From an uncultured Lachnospiraceae bacterium (GTDB lineage: Bacteria > Bacillota > Clostridia > Lachnospirales > Lachnospiraceae), in contig CAJTXA010000009.1 in assembly GCA_910579865.1 (NCBI GenBank), positions 62,001 to 126,000 on the forward strand: 64,000 nt of DNA, written 5' to 3'. The notes beneath the pieces were generated by a model that ran no database searches, was not told the DNA's origin, and saw nothing but the letters and a program-made list of their open reading frames with translations. Made by a program: the position numbers and the translations under genes. How positions within the stretch are numbered: the first letter of the stretch is position 1; each line of letters opens with the position of its first letter. This document shows, piece by piece, positions 51,395-59,786 of the stretch.

Positions 51395-53603
51395 ACTTAT
51401 TTTCAAAAATGTGAAACGCTCCATAAAAGATTATCTCATTTATATTGTGACTATGACAATCTGTGTCACTCTATTTTATTCGTTTTTATCCATTTCCAGC
51501 AGATATTATCATCCAGATATTGGAATCGAATATGATTTCACATTGCTTAGTGATGGTATGAAAATGGCAATTTGTCTGATTACATTATGTCTGTTGTTTT
51601 TAATACGTTTTGTCAATAGCTATATGTTACGACGCAGAAAGAAAGAGTTTGCGGTTCAATCTATTATGGGAATGGAACAAAAAACTATAGCAAAGCTTTT
51701 CTTTGCCGAAACATTTATTATGGGGATTATTTCTATTATATTTGGAATTTTTTTCGGGATGCTTTGCTCTCAATTTATTACAGCAATGCTTTTAAATTCT
51801 TATGGAGAAAGTTATACGTTATCATGGACTTTGTTTCCAGATATAGTCCTATTGACAATTTGTTTCTTTATTTTGAGTTTTCTTGTTGTAGGAATGTTTA
51901 ACATCCGGACAATTCGAAAAACGAAAATTATTGATATGCTTTCAGCAGATAGAAGAAATGAACCAGAATTAAAGAAAAGCCGTTGGATTTTCGGCATTGT
52001 AATACTTTTTGAAATATTTACAATCTGGGCATTTGTTTCAGGAGTTAATAAAGTTTTATTTTACTACGACAGTCGCTTTGTTCTGCCTGTTAAAATGATG
52101 TTTTGGGGAAACATTTGCTTTCCGCTTGCTACTCTCCTTTGGTCTGTTTGGTGGATGATTGCAAAGAGAAAATCAGAAATTTATACATTGCTTTCTGTAT
52201 TGTTAGGATTTTCTGTTTTGAATGCTTTTATAGCTGCAAATGTACCATTATTTACAAATAAATACTATTTACCATGGGGTTCTGGAACAATCAATCAATA
52301 TATGACATTTATTCTAGTTGATTTGCTTTTCTTTATCAGTGCTTTGATATATCTTATAGGAAATTTTATTGTTGCATGGAAAGAAAAATCTCCAGAACAT
52401 AGATACAATGGAGAAAGTTTATTCTTTTTCGGACAGATTATTTCAAAATTAAATACAACCAGTAAAACCATGACACTTATTTGTATAACTTTAGTACTTG
52501 CTATTTTTCTGTTTGTTGCTGCACCAATTTTAGTAAATTGGGCTTCTGGGTATTTAGGTATACGTTCTATGTATGATGTACAGATTTTTTCTAGATATAA
52601 TAACGTATACGAGGAAGAAGATCTGCCAGATGATGATTATGAAATCATCACAGATTTTCTTACGGAACATGAAATTGAAACAGTTTATGACTGTACCTTT
52701 TCTTTATATCTACCAGAGAAAGCAGAGTTTGACAATCGGATAAAATATAATTTCCCTATTGCAGCAATTTCTTTAAGTGATTACAACAGAATACGGGAAA
52801 TGTTAGGATATGAGACAATATCGTTATTAGAAAACGAATTTACAACACAATGGAAGTTTATTGCAACAGAGGAGGAAAGGAATAGTTTTCTTACAGAGCA
52901 TACTAGTGTTTATACAGATGCAGGAGAATTAACTCTTGCCAAACATTCTTATTATAAAGAAGCAATCGGGGAAACTGTTTACAATTCTTATACAGATGTT
53001 GTTTATATATTTCCAGATAACGTTTGTGAGAAATTGTTGCCTGTTATGCAAAACCGTTATATTATAACGACAAAAACAATTTCTTATCTGTATGCGCTTG
53101 AACTGGAAAAATTCTTTATGGCAGAGTACCCAGAACAGACAGACGCTGGTGTTGGCTTTGCAATTCGTTTAAGTACCTTGCAAATTAACAGCACAAAAGC
53201 AGGGAATTTTGTTTTGCAGGCTTCCATGCTTTATGGAGGAATTGTACTAATGGTAATTTGTCTTACGATACTTTCTTTGCAGCAGCTTTTGGATGCAGAA
53301 CAGTACAAATATCGCTTCTCTGTATTGCGAAAGTTGGGAGTGGAGGAACAGAGCATAACAAAACTGATACTGAAACAGTTAATGGTTTGGTTTGGGATTC
53401 CTATCGTAGTTGCAATAGTGGTTGCGACAGTTATTATTATTTATTTTTTTCAGACTATATCAACAGAAATTTCAGCTTATATAGGGATGAACACTTTGCT
53501 ATTACAAATAGGTACAACAGTAAGTGTTCTTGCTGTTTTACTGATTTGTTATTTTATAAGTACATGGATATTGTTTAAGCGTTCTATTACAAATACAAAC
53601 TAA
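51384..53603 (+). CDS. bceB: BceB-type ABC transporter permease (FtsX-like)
   Basis: 739 aa from the ATG at 51384 (GGGGGA upstream). About ten membrane helices are seen: one, then groups of three near 55-190, and two FtsX blocks near 200-390 and 620-735. The large extracellular domain (~400-610) typical of BceB lies between helices 7 and 8. KEFAVQSIMGMEQKTIAKLFFAE, cut at its turn, is family-typical. The family detects and resists bacitracin, lantibiotics or other cell-wall peptides with BceA and a BceRS pair. Here the ATPase is a relic and no sensor kinase is adjacent, so function would need an ATPase from elsewhere. Confidence 0.83.
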   Translation: MYAKLIFKNVKRSIKDYLIYIVTMTICVTLFYSFLSISSRYYHPDIGIEYDFTLLSDGMKMAICLITLCLLFLIRFVNSYMLRRRKKEFAVQSIMGMEQKTIAKLFFAETFIMGIISIIFGIFFGMLCSQFITAMLLNSYGESYTLSWTLFPDIVLLTICFFILSFLVVGMFNIRTIRKTKIIDMLSADRRNEPELKKSRWIFGIVILFEIFTIWAFVSGVNKVLFYYDSRFVLPVKMMFWGNICFPLATLLWSVWWMIAKRKSEIYTLLSVLLGFSVLNAFIAANVPLFTNKYYLPWGSGTINQYMTFILVDLLFFISALIYLIGNFIVAWKEKSPEHRYNGESLFFFGQIISKLNTTSKTMTLICITLVLAIFLFVAAPILVNWASGYLGIRSMYDVQIFSRYNNVYEEEDLPDDDYEIITDFLTEHEIETVYDCTFSLYLPEKAEFDNRIKYNFPIAAISLSDYNRIREMLGYETISLLENEFTTQWKFIATEEERNSFLTEHTSVYTDAGELTLAKHSYYKEAIGETVYNSYTDVVYIFPDNVCEKLLPVMQNRYIITTKTISYLYALELEKFFMAEYPEQTDAGVGFAIRLSTLQINSTKAGNFVLQASMLYGGIVLMVICLTILSLQQLLDAEQYKYRFSVLRKLGVEEQSITKLILKQLMVWFGIPIVVAIVVATVIIIYFFQTISTEISAYIGMNTLLLQIGTTVSVLAVLLICYFISTWILFKRSITNTN

Positions 53604-53659
53604 ATCTGCCAGATAACAGCAAAAGAAAAAAGGTCAGGTCTGAACAGTGAAATGTGAAA

Positions 53660-53696
53660 AGACGGTACAGCCCTTATAATTCGGGCTATGCCGTCT
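53660..53696 (+). terminator. bidirectional hairpin between bceB and aroD
   Basis: AGACGG-TACA-GCCC pairs with GGGC-TAT-GCCGTCT. It lies between converging genes and has short T/A-rich flanks on both sides. Confidence 0.6.
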
Positions 53697-53737
53697 AATC
53701 TTTTGCATGTAATCATTTAAAATGTTATTAATTTGAA

Positions 53738-54502
53738 TTAATGTAATGTATTATGTACCAATGAAAGGGCTGCACGTAAAGATACAATGTCCGGCTGCCC
53801 AGGAGCTGAAGCATGACCAGCATTTGCAAAAGTAACAGCACTTCCAAATAATTCGCCAGTCATACGGCTAATACAACCAATTCCTGACATAGACATAGTA
53901 ATAATTGGTCGGTCGGCATATTCAAAAGCCATCGTATTGGTAGCCATCATTAAATTCAGTACATCTGCTGTTGACTTCGGCATTACAGCAAGTTTTGGAA
54001 TATCGGCATTCATATTTTGCAGTTTTCGCAGTCGATTTAGCATTTCATTAAGAGGTGGGGTACGGTTAAAATCATGGCTGGAACCAATTACTTTTGTACC
54101 AGATAGATGGATTCTGTCGATTAAATTTTCAGAAATTTCTCCATAGGAAAATGCTTCTACATCAATCAAATCAGCAAAACCAGTTTTTGCAATATGAAGG
54201 TTTAATTTTTCATAATCTCGATAGGGAAGTTGTGCTTTTCCGCCCTCCTTTTGTGTACGAAATGTGGCAATTAAAATAATGGAGCCAATCGTTTTTCGCA
54301 GTTCCTTTAATACAGATAAGACTTCTGTTTCATCAGAATAATTTTCAAACCAATCAATACGCCATTCCATACAGTCTGGCTGTAATAGAGAGATTTCAGC
54401 AGAGTTTTGAAAAATTTCTTTTTTGTTTTTTCCAACGATTGGAATACAGATTTTTGGAATACCGTCTCCGAATACAGTATTTCGAATGGTAAGTGTCTGC
54501 AT
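53738..54502 (-). CDS. aroD: 3-dehydroquinate dehydratase, type I
   Basis: 254 aa. The Schiff-base lysine lies in KLAVMPKSTADVL, catalytic His in VIGSSHDFNRTP, and substrate binding in MEWRIDWFENY and RPIITMSMSG. It dehydrates 3-dehydroquinate in the shikimate pathway. A full AAAGGAGG precedes the ATG. It is the last gene of a three-gene minus-strand group and has no other aro gene nearby. Confidence 0.94.
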   Translation of the reverse strand: MQTLTIRNTVFGDGIPKICIPIVGKNKKEIFQNSAEISLLQPDCMEWRIDWFENYSDETEVLSVLKELRKTIGSIILIATFRTQKEGGKAQLPYRDYEKLNLHIAKTGFADLIDVEAFSYGEISENLIDRIHLSGTKVIGSSHDFNRTPPLNEMLNRLRKLQNMNADIPKLAVMPKSTADVLNLMMATNTMAFEYADRPIITMSMSGIGCISRMTGELFGSAVTFANAGHASAPGQPDIVSLRAALSLVHNTLH

Positions 54503-54526
54503 AAGAGCCTCCTTTTATAAGTTGTT

Positions 54527-55411
54527 TTACAATACTTGAAGTACAAGTGCTTGAAGTTCTGCAGGAGTAAAAATATAGTTAGTATTACAAAAGTGACAGT
54601 TTACTTCGATATTGTTTCCTTCTTGAATCATGGAATGAAGTTCTTTTTTTCCAACACTAATTAATGCTTTTGAAACACGTTCTTTGGAACAGTTACAGAA
54701 GTAAGAAGGAATGATACGATCTGTGATTTCAAGAGAAAAATCACCAATTACTTGTTCTAGAATCTGTTCTGGGGAGTATCCTTTTTCCAAAAGGGAAGTT
54801 ACAGAGGGAATCGTTTCTACTTTTTTCTCCAGTGTGCTGATAACAGATTCTTCTGCAAAAGGCATTAACTGAATCAGAAAACCTCCAGCTTGTTTTACAG
54901 TATGGTCTTTATCAATAAGAACACCAAGTGCAACAGCAGAAGGAATTTGTTCAGATTTTGCAAAATAGTAAGTTAAATCTTCCGCTACTTCACTGGTAGT
55001 AAGAGGGAGTTCACTGTGGTAAGGTTCTTTTAATCCTAAGTCTTTACTAACTGTCATTGTACCATAACCAATAGCAGCTCCTACATCTAATTTTCCAGCA
55101 TAGTTAAGTGGAAGGTTAATATCAGGATTTCCAACAAAACCTTTTACTTGAGCATAGGAGTTGGCAGTAACTGTAACTCCATTAATAGGGCCATCTCCCC
55201 TCATGGTAATTGTTAAAAGGTCGGTATCTCCTTTCATCATACTACCCATCATAGCACCTCCTGTTAAAAGTCTGCCAAGTGCTGCAGTAGCAACGGGAGT
55301 AGTGTGATGAATTTGTCTGGCATGTTCTACCAGTTCTCTTGAAGTAATAGCAAAAGCACGTATTTGGTTATTGGCTGCTGTTGCACGTATGATATAATCT
55401 GAAGTTGACAT
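54527..55411 (-). CDS. hslO: redox-regulated chaperone Hsp33
   Basis: 294 aa from the ATG at 55411 (an upstream TTG is not used; AAAGGA lies ~9 nt before). It opens DYIIRATAANNQIRAFAI, with GRLLTGGAMMGSMMKGD and YAGKLDVGAAIGYGTMTVSK. The C-terminal zinc/redox switch is CNCSKER plus CHFCN. Under oxidative stress the four cysteines release zinc and activate holdase activity. 24 nt separate it from aroD. Confidence 0.95.
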   Translation of the reverse strand: MSTSDYIIRATAANNQIRAFAITSRELVEHARQIHHTTPVATAALGRLLTGGAMMGSMMKGDTDLLTITMRGDGPINGVTVTANSYAQVKGFVGNPDINLPLNYAGKLDVGAAIGYGTMTVSKDLGLKEPYHSELPLTTSEVAEDLTYYFAKSEQIPSAVALGVLIDKDHTVKQAGGFLIQLMPFAEESVISTLEKKVETIPSVTSLLEKGYSPEQILEQVIGDFSLEITDRIIPSYFCNCSKERVSKALISVGKKELHSMIQEGNNIEVNCHFCNTNYIFTPAELQALVLQVL

Positions 55412-55468
55412 AATCAAATCCTTTCTAAAATAATGGAGTTTCTTTTTATAAAGTTATAAGGTAAAACT

Positions 55469-56221
55469 TTATTTTCCACATTCACGAGCGAGAATATAGA
55501 TTCGTTCACTATCTTTTTTTGCTGGTTCTCTGGTAAAGGCATCATATGCTGCAAGAAAAGTAAGACCTGCCTTTTCTAGAGCAAATTGAATCTCTTCTAA
55601 AGAATAGGATCGCTGATAGTGAGTTTCTGTATAACGATGGTATAATTCTTCTTTTTCTTTGAGAAAAAGAGTAAGATTATATTCATTAATTTTGGTATTA
55701 CAGTCATAATAATTTTCCCAGATAAAGCTGCTGTCTTCTCTAGTTTCTGCGATGGTATTATCTGAAAGAAGGGTATGATATTTATATTCTGTATTTAAAT
55801 CAAATAAAAAAATACCTTTCGGATCGAGATAATTGTTGACTAAGGAAAAAACTTGAATGAGTTCTTCTACTGTTAGAATATAATTGATAGAATCACAGAT
55901 ACTGATAATTGCTTTTACTGTGCCATATAATTCAAAATGTCGCATATCTTGTAGTAGATATAAAGTACTGCTGCCAGAGGCAAGATGTTTTTCTGTAGCA
56001 ATTTCTAACATTTCTAAAGAGGCATCAATACCAATCATATCGTATCCCTTTTTGGCAAGTGCCTCAGTAAGAGTTCCTGTACCGCAACCTAAATCTAAGA
56101 CAAGTCCTTTTGAGATTTGATTTTCTTGTAAAAGAGATGTGATATAGTTACACCATTCTATATAGGGAATATCATCCATAAATAAATCGTAGACTTGAGC
56201 AAAACTTGTATAAGCTTCCAT
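55469..56221 (-). CDS. class I SAM-dependent methyltransferase
   Basis: 250 aa. It begins YTSFAQVYDLFMDDIPYIEW, then motif I LVLDLGCGTGTLTEALAKKG, motif II IGIDASLEMLEIA and ICDSINYILTVEEL. These match the small-molecule methyltransferase group often encoded next to hslO in Clostridia. The substrate is unknown. GGAGGAC lies 5 nt before the ATG. It heads the minus-strand unit with hslO and aroD. Confidence 0.87.
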   Translation of the reverse strand: MEAYTSFAQVYDLFMDDIPYIEWCNYITSLLQENQISKGLVLDLGCGTGTLTEALAKKGYDMIGIDASLEMLEIATEKHLASGSSTLYLLQDMRHFELYGTVKAIISICDSINYILTVEELIQVFSLVNNYLDPKGIFLFDLNTEYKYHTLLSDNTIAETREDSSFIWENYYDCNTKINEYNLTLFLKEKEELYHRYTETHYQRSYSLEEIQFALEKAGLTFLAAYDAFTREPAKKDSERIYILARECGK

Positions 56222-56244
56222 TTTTGTCCTCCATTCTTGATTCT

Positions 56245-56273
56245 ATGTTAGCAAGTTTTGAAAGGAAATGCAA
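56245..56273 (-). promoter_or_regulatory. promoter of the minus-strand methyltransferase-hslO-aroD group
   Basis: Read on the minus strand, TTGCAT and TAACAT are 17 bp apart, ~25 bp before the gene start. Confidence 0.5.
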
Positions 56274-56331
56274 GGCTAAAATTGCTTTCTAAATAAAAAA
56301 GAAAACATAAAAATTTTTATCTGTTCAGTGG

Positions 56332-56360
56332 TTGATTATTTAGAAAGAATCAAGTATACT
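56332..56360 (+). promoter_or_regulatory. sigma-A promoter of the 56405 gene
   Basis: TTGATT (56332-56337) and TATACT (56355-56360), 17-bp spacer, divergent from the promoter at 56245-56273. Confidence 0.65.
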
Positions 56361-56404
56361 CTATTTCTAGGTAGAACGTTGCAGGAAATGGGGACAGGGT
56401 GGAA

Positions 56405-57409
56405 ATGAGGAAAACAAGTATACAAGGAGTGATAAAGGAAATCAATTTAAGACGATTGTTATATCCATCACTAACATTAACTGTAACAATGTTGGTTTTT
56501 CTTTTTGTTCCATTTTATAAGCTGTGGAACCCAGTAAAAGTTACAAATGGAAAGCAGATTGCAGAGCTTTATAATGAAGAATGTATTTATGTGGATATTA
56601 TATGGGAGAAGCTTTATTATTCTGGATATGATTATTTAGAAAATGGGAAACGAGTAGGATCATATTATTATGCATTAGAAGAGGATGTTTGTTATTTTGT
56701 TATTTTACTGTCTGAGATGACAGAAAATCAAGCAGAGGTTTTAGAACAAGTGCATATGACAGCACAGTTGATCAGTGGAGGAAAGATACTTCAGGAACTG
56801 ATTAAAGGAATGGCAGCGGACTTAGAATGGACCGCACAAGGGCTTTCTGCAGTGACTTCTCATATTGTAGTAGATGGAGTAAATGATACACGAATCCGAT
56901 CCAATTTATTATTTAGTATTCATATCTTATTAGCAATAATTGCGAGTATTACAATTATAAAACGAATTCTTTTTATTTTGCGTCCGATCTATTATCCTGC
57001 TTGTAGGAAAATGCGATATTATGGTTCTGCAAAATCACATATACGCCAGTTAAATAAAGAAAGAAAAGAAGAAAATTTAATTTGTGGGGATTTAATGGTA
57101 ACACGACATTATTTAATTTATTGTTCAAAGTATGAGCTGCAGATCATTCCGTTAAAGGATATTTTTTGGGCATATAAGTATAGTGTATATCATCGTTTTC
57201 GAAAGCAGAAATTAACTTATACGTTACGAGTGGTTGGAAGACGTGGTGTAACAGTGATTGCTTCTGAGCAGAAAAAAAGAGATGTAGACAGGATACTTAC
57301 TGTTTTAAAAGAGCAAATATCTGGAATTCGAATTGGGTATAAGAAAGAATATGAACAAACAGCAAAGAACTATAAAAGGGCGGAGAGAGTAAAGAGAAAA
57401 CGGATTTAA
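56405..57409 (+). CDS. two-helix membrane protein of unknown function
   Basis: 334 aa from ATG 56405 (or 336 from GTG 56399; both have imperfect sites). One membrane helix at ~20-42, an extracellular part of ~125 residues (NGKQIAELYNEECIYVDIIW), and a second helix at ~165-190. A basic cytoplasmic domain of ~140 residues contains GDLMVTRHYLIYCSKYELQI and PLKDIFWAYKYSVYHRFRK, somewhat PH/bPH-like. I recognise no named family, though a Lachnospiraceae-specific DUF is likely. It precedes a PHP phosphoesterase gene by 32 nt. Confidence 0.65.
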   Translation: MRKTSIQGVIKEINLRRLLYPSLTLTVTMLVFLFVPFYKLWNPVKVTNGKQIAELYNEECIYVDIIWEKLYYSGYDYLENGKRVGSYYYALEEDVCYFVILLSEMTENQAEVLEQVHMTAQLISGGKILQELIKGMAADLEWTAQGLSAVTSHIVVDGVNDTRIRSNLLFSIHILLAIIASITIIKRILFILRPIYYPACRKMRYYGSAKSHIRQLNKERKEENLICGDLMVTRHYLIYCSKYELQIIPLKDIFWAYKYSVYHRFRKQKLTYTLRVVGRRGVTVIASEQKKRDVDRILTVLKEQISGIRIGYKKEYEQTAKNYKRAERVKRKRI

Positions 57410-57441
57410 CAAAAAGAGAATAAGAATAAGGAGAGAATACC

Positions 57442-58167
57442 ATGGAATATTTATTGGATTTGCATACACATACGTTGGCAAGTGGACATGCCTATAATAC
57501 GATTACAGAGATGGCAAAGGCAGCAGCAGAGAAAGGAATAAAGTTATTAGGAATTACAGAACATTCTATAAAAATGCCAGGAACATGTCATCTTTTTTAT
57601 TTTAGTAACTTAAAGGTAGTGGAACGAAAACAATACGGAGTACAACTTCTTATGGGAGCAGAGTTAAATGTTATTGATTATAAAGGAACGATTGATTTGA
57701 AGTCCCCTTTATTAGAGGAAATGGATCTTGGTATAGCAAGCTTTCATGTTCCTTGTATTTCGCCCGGAACAATAGAAGAAAATACACATGCTGCCTGCTG
57801 TGTAATGGAAAATCCTTATGTATCAATTTTAGGTCATCCAGATGATGCAAGATTTCCTTTTGACTATAAACAATTAGTACGAAAGGCAAAGGAAACAGGA
57901 ACTATTTTGGAATTAAATAATAATTCTATATCACCTGACAGTTTTCGGCCAAATGCAAAAGAAAATGATCGAATTATGTTAAAGCTTTGCAAAGAGTATG
58001 GGGTAGAAGTCGTTGTGGATAGTGATGCACATACAGCAGCACAGATTGGAAATCACCAATATGCAGAGGAAATTTTACAGGAAGTGGAATTTCCAGAAGA
58101 GTTACTTTTAAATGATAAGCCAGAAAAGATTTTAGAAAAAATTAACCGAAAAAGGGGTAGACTTTAA
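57442..58167 (+). CDS. PHP-domain phosphatase (YcdX-like)
   Basis: 241 aa. PHP metal ligands are in DLHTHTLASGHAYNT, ITEHSIKMPG, GAELNVID, IASFHVPC, ILGHPDDARFP and VVDSDAHTA, the complete trinuclear set of YcdX-like proteins. It is probably a phosphatase acting on small phosphoesters. AAGGAGAG lies ~10 nt before the ATG. It lies between an unknown membrane protein and a TrpR-like regulator. Confidence 0.88.
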   Translation: MEYLLDLHTHTLASGHAYNTITEMAKAAAEKGIKLLGITEHSIKMPGTCHLFYFSNLKVVERKQYGVQLLMGAELNVIDYKGTIDLKSPLLEEMDLGIASFHVPCISPGTIEENTHAACCVMENPYVSILGHPDDARFPFDYKQLVRKAKETGTILELNNNSISPDSFRPNAKENDRIMLKLCKEYGVEVVVDSDAHTAAQIGNHQYAEEILQEVEFPEELLLNDKPEKILEKINRKRGRL

Positions 58168-58188
58168 AACTTTAGTATGTTAAAATAT

Positions 58189-58218
58189 CTATGTTTACAA
58201 GATTTTTTGCAAACATAG
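58189..58218 (+). promoter_or_regulatory. inverted repeat upstream of the YerC gene
   Basis: CTATGTTT (58189-58196) and AAACATAG (58211-58218) form a perfect 8-bp inverted repeat with a 14-nt T-rich spacer, 52 nt before yerC. It could be an operator for the TrpR-like YerC protein or a weak terminator of the PHP gene. There is no T tail after it. Confidence 0.4.
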
Positions 58219-58269
58219 TAAATTCAAATGATATCAGGATGTGCTTGTTTAGGAGGAAAGGGAGCGACT

Positions 58270-58566
58270 ATGAGTAAGAGTATACGAACAGAAGCAGTTG
58301 AGCATCTGTTTGAAGCAATATTGAGTTTGAAGGATTCAGAGGAGTGTTATTTATTTTTCGAGGATATCTGTACAATAAATGAATTGCTTTCGCTTTCTCA
58401 GAGGTATGAAGTGGCCAGAATGCTTCGGAATCATAATACTTATCTAGAGATTGCAGAAAAAACGGGTGCATCTACGGCAACAATCAGCCGAGTGAATCGA
58501 TCCCTTAATTATGGAAATGATGGATATGATATGGTGTTTGCTCGAATCGAGCAGAAAGAAAAGTAG
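58270..58566 (+). CDS. yerC: YerC/YecD-family TrpR-related protein
   Basis: 98 aa from the ATG at 58270, after GGAGGAAAGGGAG. All-helical with the Trp-repressor-like helix-turn-helix (INELLSLSQRYEVARML, TYLEIAEKTGASTATISRVN, RSLNYGNDGYD). The family is found across Firmicutes, with DNA binding inferred but the target unknown. An inverted repeat upstream could be its own operator. Confidence 0.88.
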   Translation: MSKSIRTEAVEHLFEAILSLKDSEECYLFFEDICTINELLSLSQRYEVARMLRNHNTYLEIAEKTGASTATISRVNRSLNYGNDGYDMVFARIEQKEK

Positions 58567-58571
58567 AAAGA

Positions 58572-58620
58572 CTGTTGCAGAAAAGGAAGAATTCTTTTCC
58601 TGCAACAGCGTATTTTTTTT
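58572..58620 (+). terminator. bidirectional terminator
   Basis: CTGTTGCAG-AAAAG-GAAGAATTC-TTTTC-CTGCAACAG is an almost perfect palindrome, with T8 downstream on plus and a T-rich end on minus. It separates yerC from the converging DUF1836 gene. Confidence 0.85.
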
Positions 58621-59233
58621 AAGTATTTTTTTTCTTAGGATCGCTCTCTTTTTGTAAATCGTTGTGCATTTCATCAATAATTCGTTCAATCATCTGTTTT
58701 TTTACATAGACATCAAAACTTAACATACTGACAAAAGAGAGAGTTTGTAAAAATTCACGATCTTTATCTGTTTCGTCTGCATACATTTCTTTGGATCGGT
58801 CAAATTTTTTTAGGACATCTTTTACTAAAGAGTTAAATTGTTCACTTTCTAATTGAAAGATATTTTTATAGATTTCTTCTAGAGATAATGTAGAGGAATT
58901 AGAGGAAAAATATTTTTCAGAAAGTGGGTTTAGCAGGGTTCGAATGTCATTAATAGAAAGAACATTTTTTAAATAGTAGATAAAAATAAGCATTAATATA
59001 TGATCTTTAGAGTATTTTTTCTTAATTGGAGGCGGAAGCAAGTTGTTTTTTGCATAATTGTTGATCATTGTTTTGGTTAGGATTTTATCCTGAGAACGAC
59101 GTTTGGAGTTTTGAAGATTAGAGTCCATAAATGTCGTAACCTGATCCATATATAGGTCTATATTTGGAATGGTTTCTGGGTCGATATAGTCTAATTTATC
59201 GATAATAGATGCGATAATTTCTTTATTTGTCAT
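58619..59233 (-). CDS. DUF1836 protein
   Basis: 204 aa. A helix-rich, MerR-like N-terminal half carries KILTKTMINNYAKNNLLPPP and KKYSKDHILMLIFIYYLK, the DUF1836 signature. The C-terminal half is helical and acidic, with a lysine-rich end. It probably binds DNA, by analogy with MerR, but no target is known. The GTGAGGTG site precedes the ATG, and a TTGATA/TATAAT promoter lies at 59254-59282. Confidence 0.85.
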   Translation of the reverse strand: MTNKEIIASIIDKLDYIDPETIPNIDLYMDQVTTFMDSNLQNSKRRSQDKILTKTMINNYAKNNLLPPPIKKKYSKDHILMLIFIYYLKNVLSINDIRTLLNPLSEKYFSSNSSTLSLEEIYKNIFQLESEQFNSLVKDVLKKFDRSKEMYADETDKDREFLQTLSFVSMLSFDVYVKKQMIERIIDEMHNDLQKESDPKKKNT

Positions 59234-59253
59234 GATGAATCACCTCACGTTGT

Positions 59254-59282
59254 ATTATATAGTATTTGCAATCGCTTATCAA
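59254..59282 (-). promoter_or_regulatory. sigma-A promoter of the DUF1836 gene
   Basis: On the minus strand TTGATA and a perfect TATAAT are separated by 17 bp, ~20 bp before the ATG. Confidence 0.72.
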
Positions 59283-59786
59283 GGTAAAAAATGGATTTTT
59301 TAAGAAATGTTGTTTTTATGATTTGTGATAAAAATTTAGTGACAGTAAAAGGAAAATGTATTATACTAATAAAAGTGAAAGTTTTGTTTGAAGATGAATC
59401 GAAAAGAAGGTGAAAATTTCTGCTTTTGTAAAAGAGATATAGGACTGTCTTTGTATGTTGGTTATATAGTTTAATGAGAAGAAAAATTTTATATCATATT
59501 GTAAATGGAACTTATATTTAAAAAGAGTTTTTATTGTGTTGTGATACATAATTTAAAAATAATATAAATAAATTTTTATTATTAAGATACGAAAATAACG
59601 ATTATAGTTTTGGCAGTAGTATTTAAGTGGACTTTTTCAGTGTTTTTAGAAAAGCCTTTTATAATTGATAAACAAGCCAAAAGATATTTTTCTATAAAAT
59701 AAATATAGCTTAGAAAGAACATTTATAATATGAAACTTTTATAAAAGATTTTTAGAATAAGTTTAGGCATAGGAGGAAAAATAAGT
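59283..59786 (+). other. 504-nt AT-rich region with no gene seen
   Basis: Very AT-rich DNA between divergent genes. A possible promoter (GTGACA near 59338, TATACT near 59362) points right, and an unsupported 26-codon frame begins at 59394 without a ribosome-binding site. No hairpin terminator, tRNA or known RNA motif is visible. Confidence 0.5.

Noticed and set aside
59394..59475. Small 26-codon frame before the SPFH gene
   Set aside because: No ribosome-binding site, no clear promoter support and no recognisable sequence; left as unannotated AT-rich DNA.
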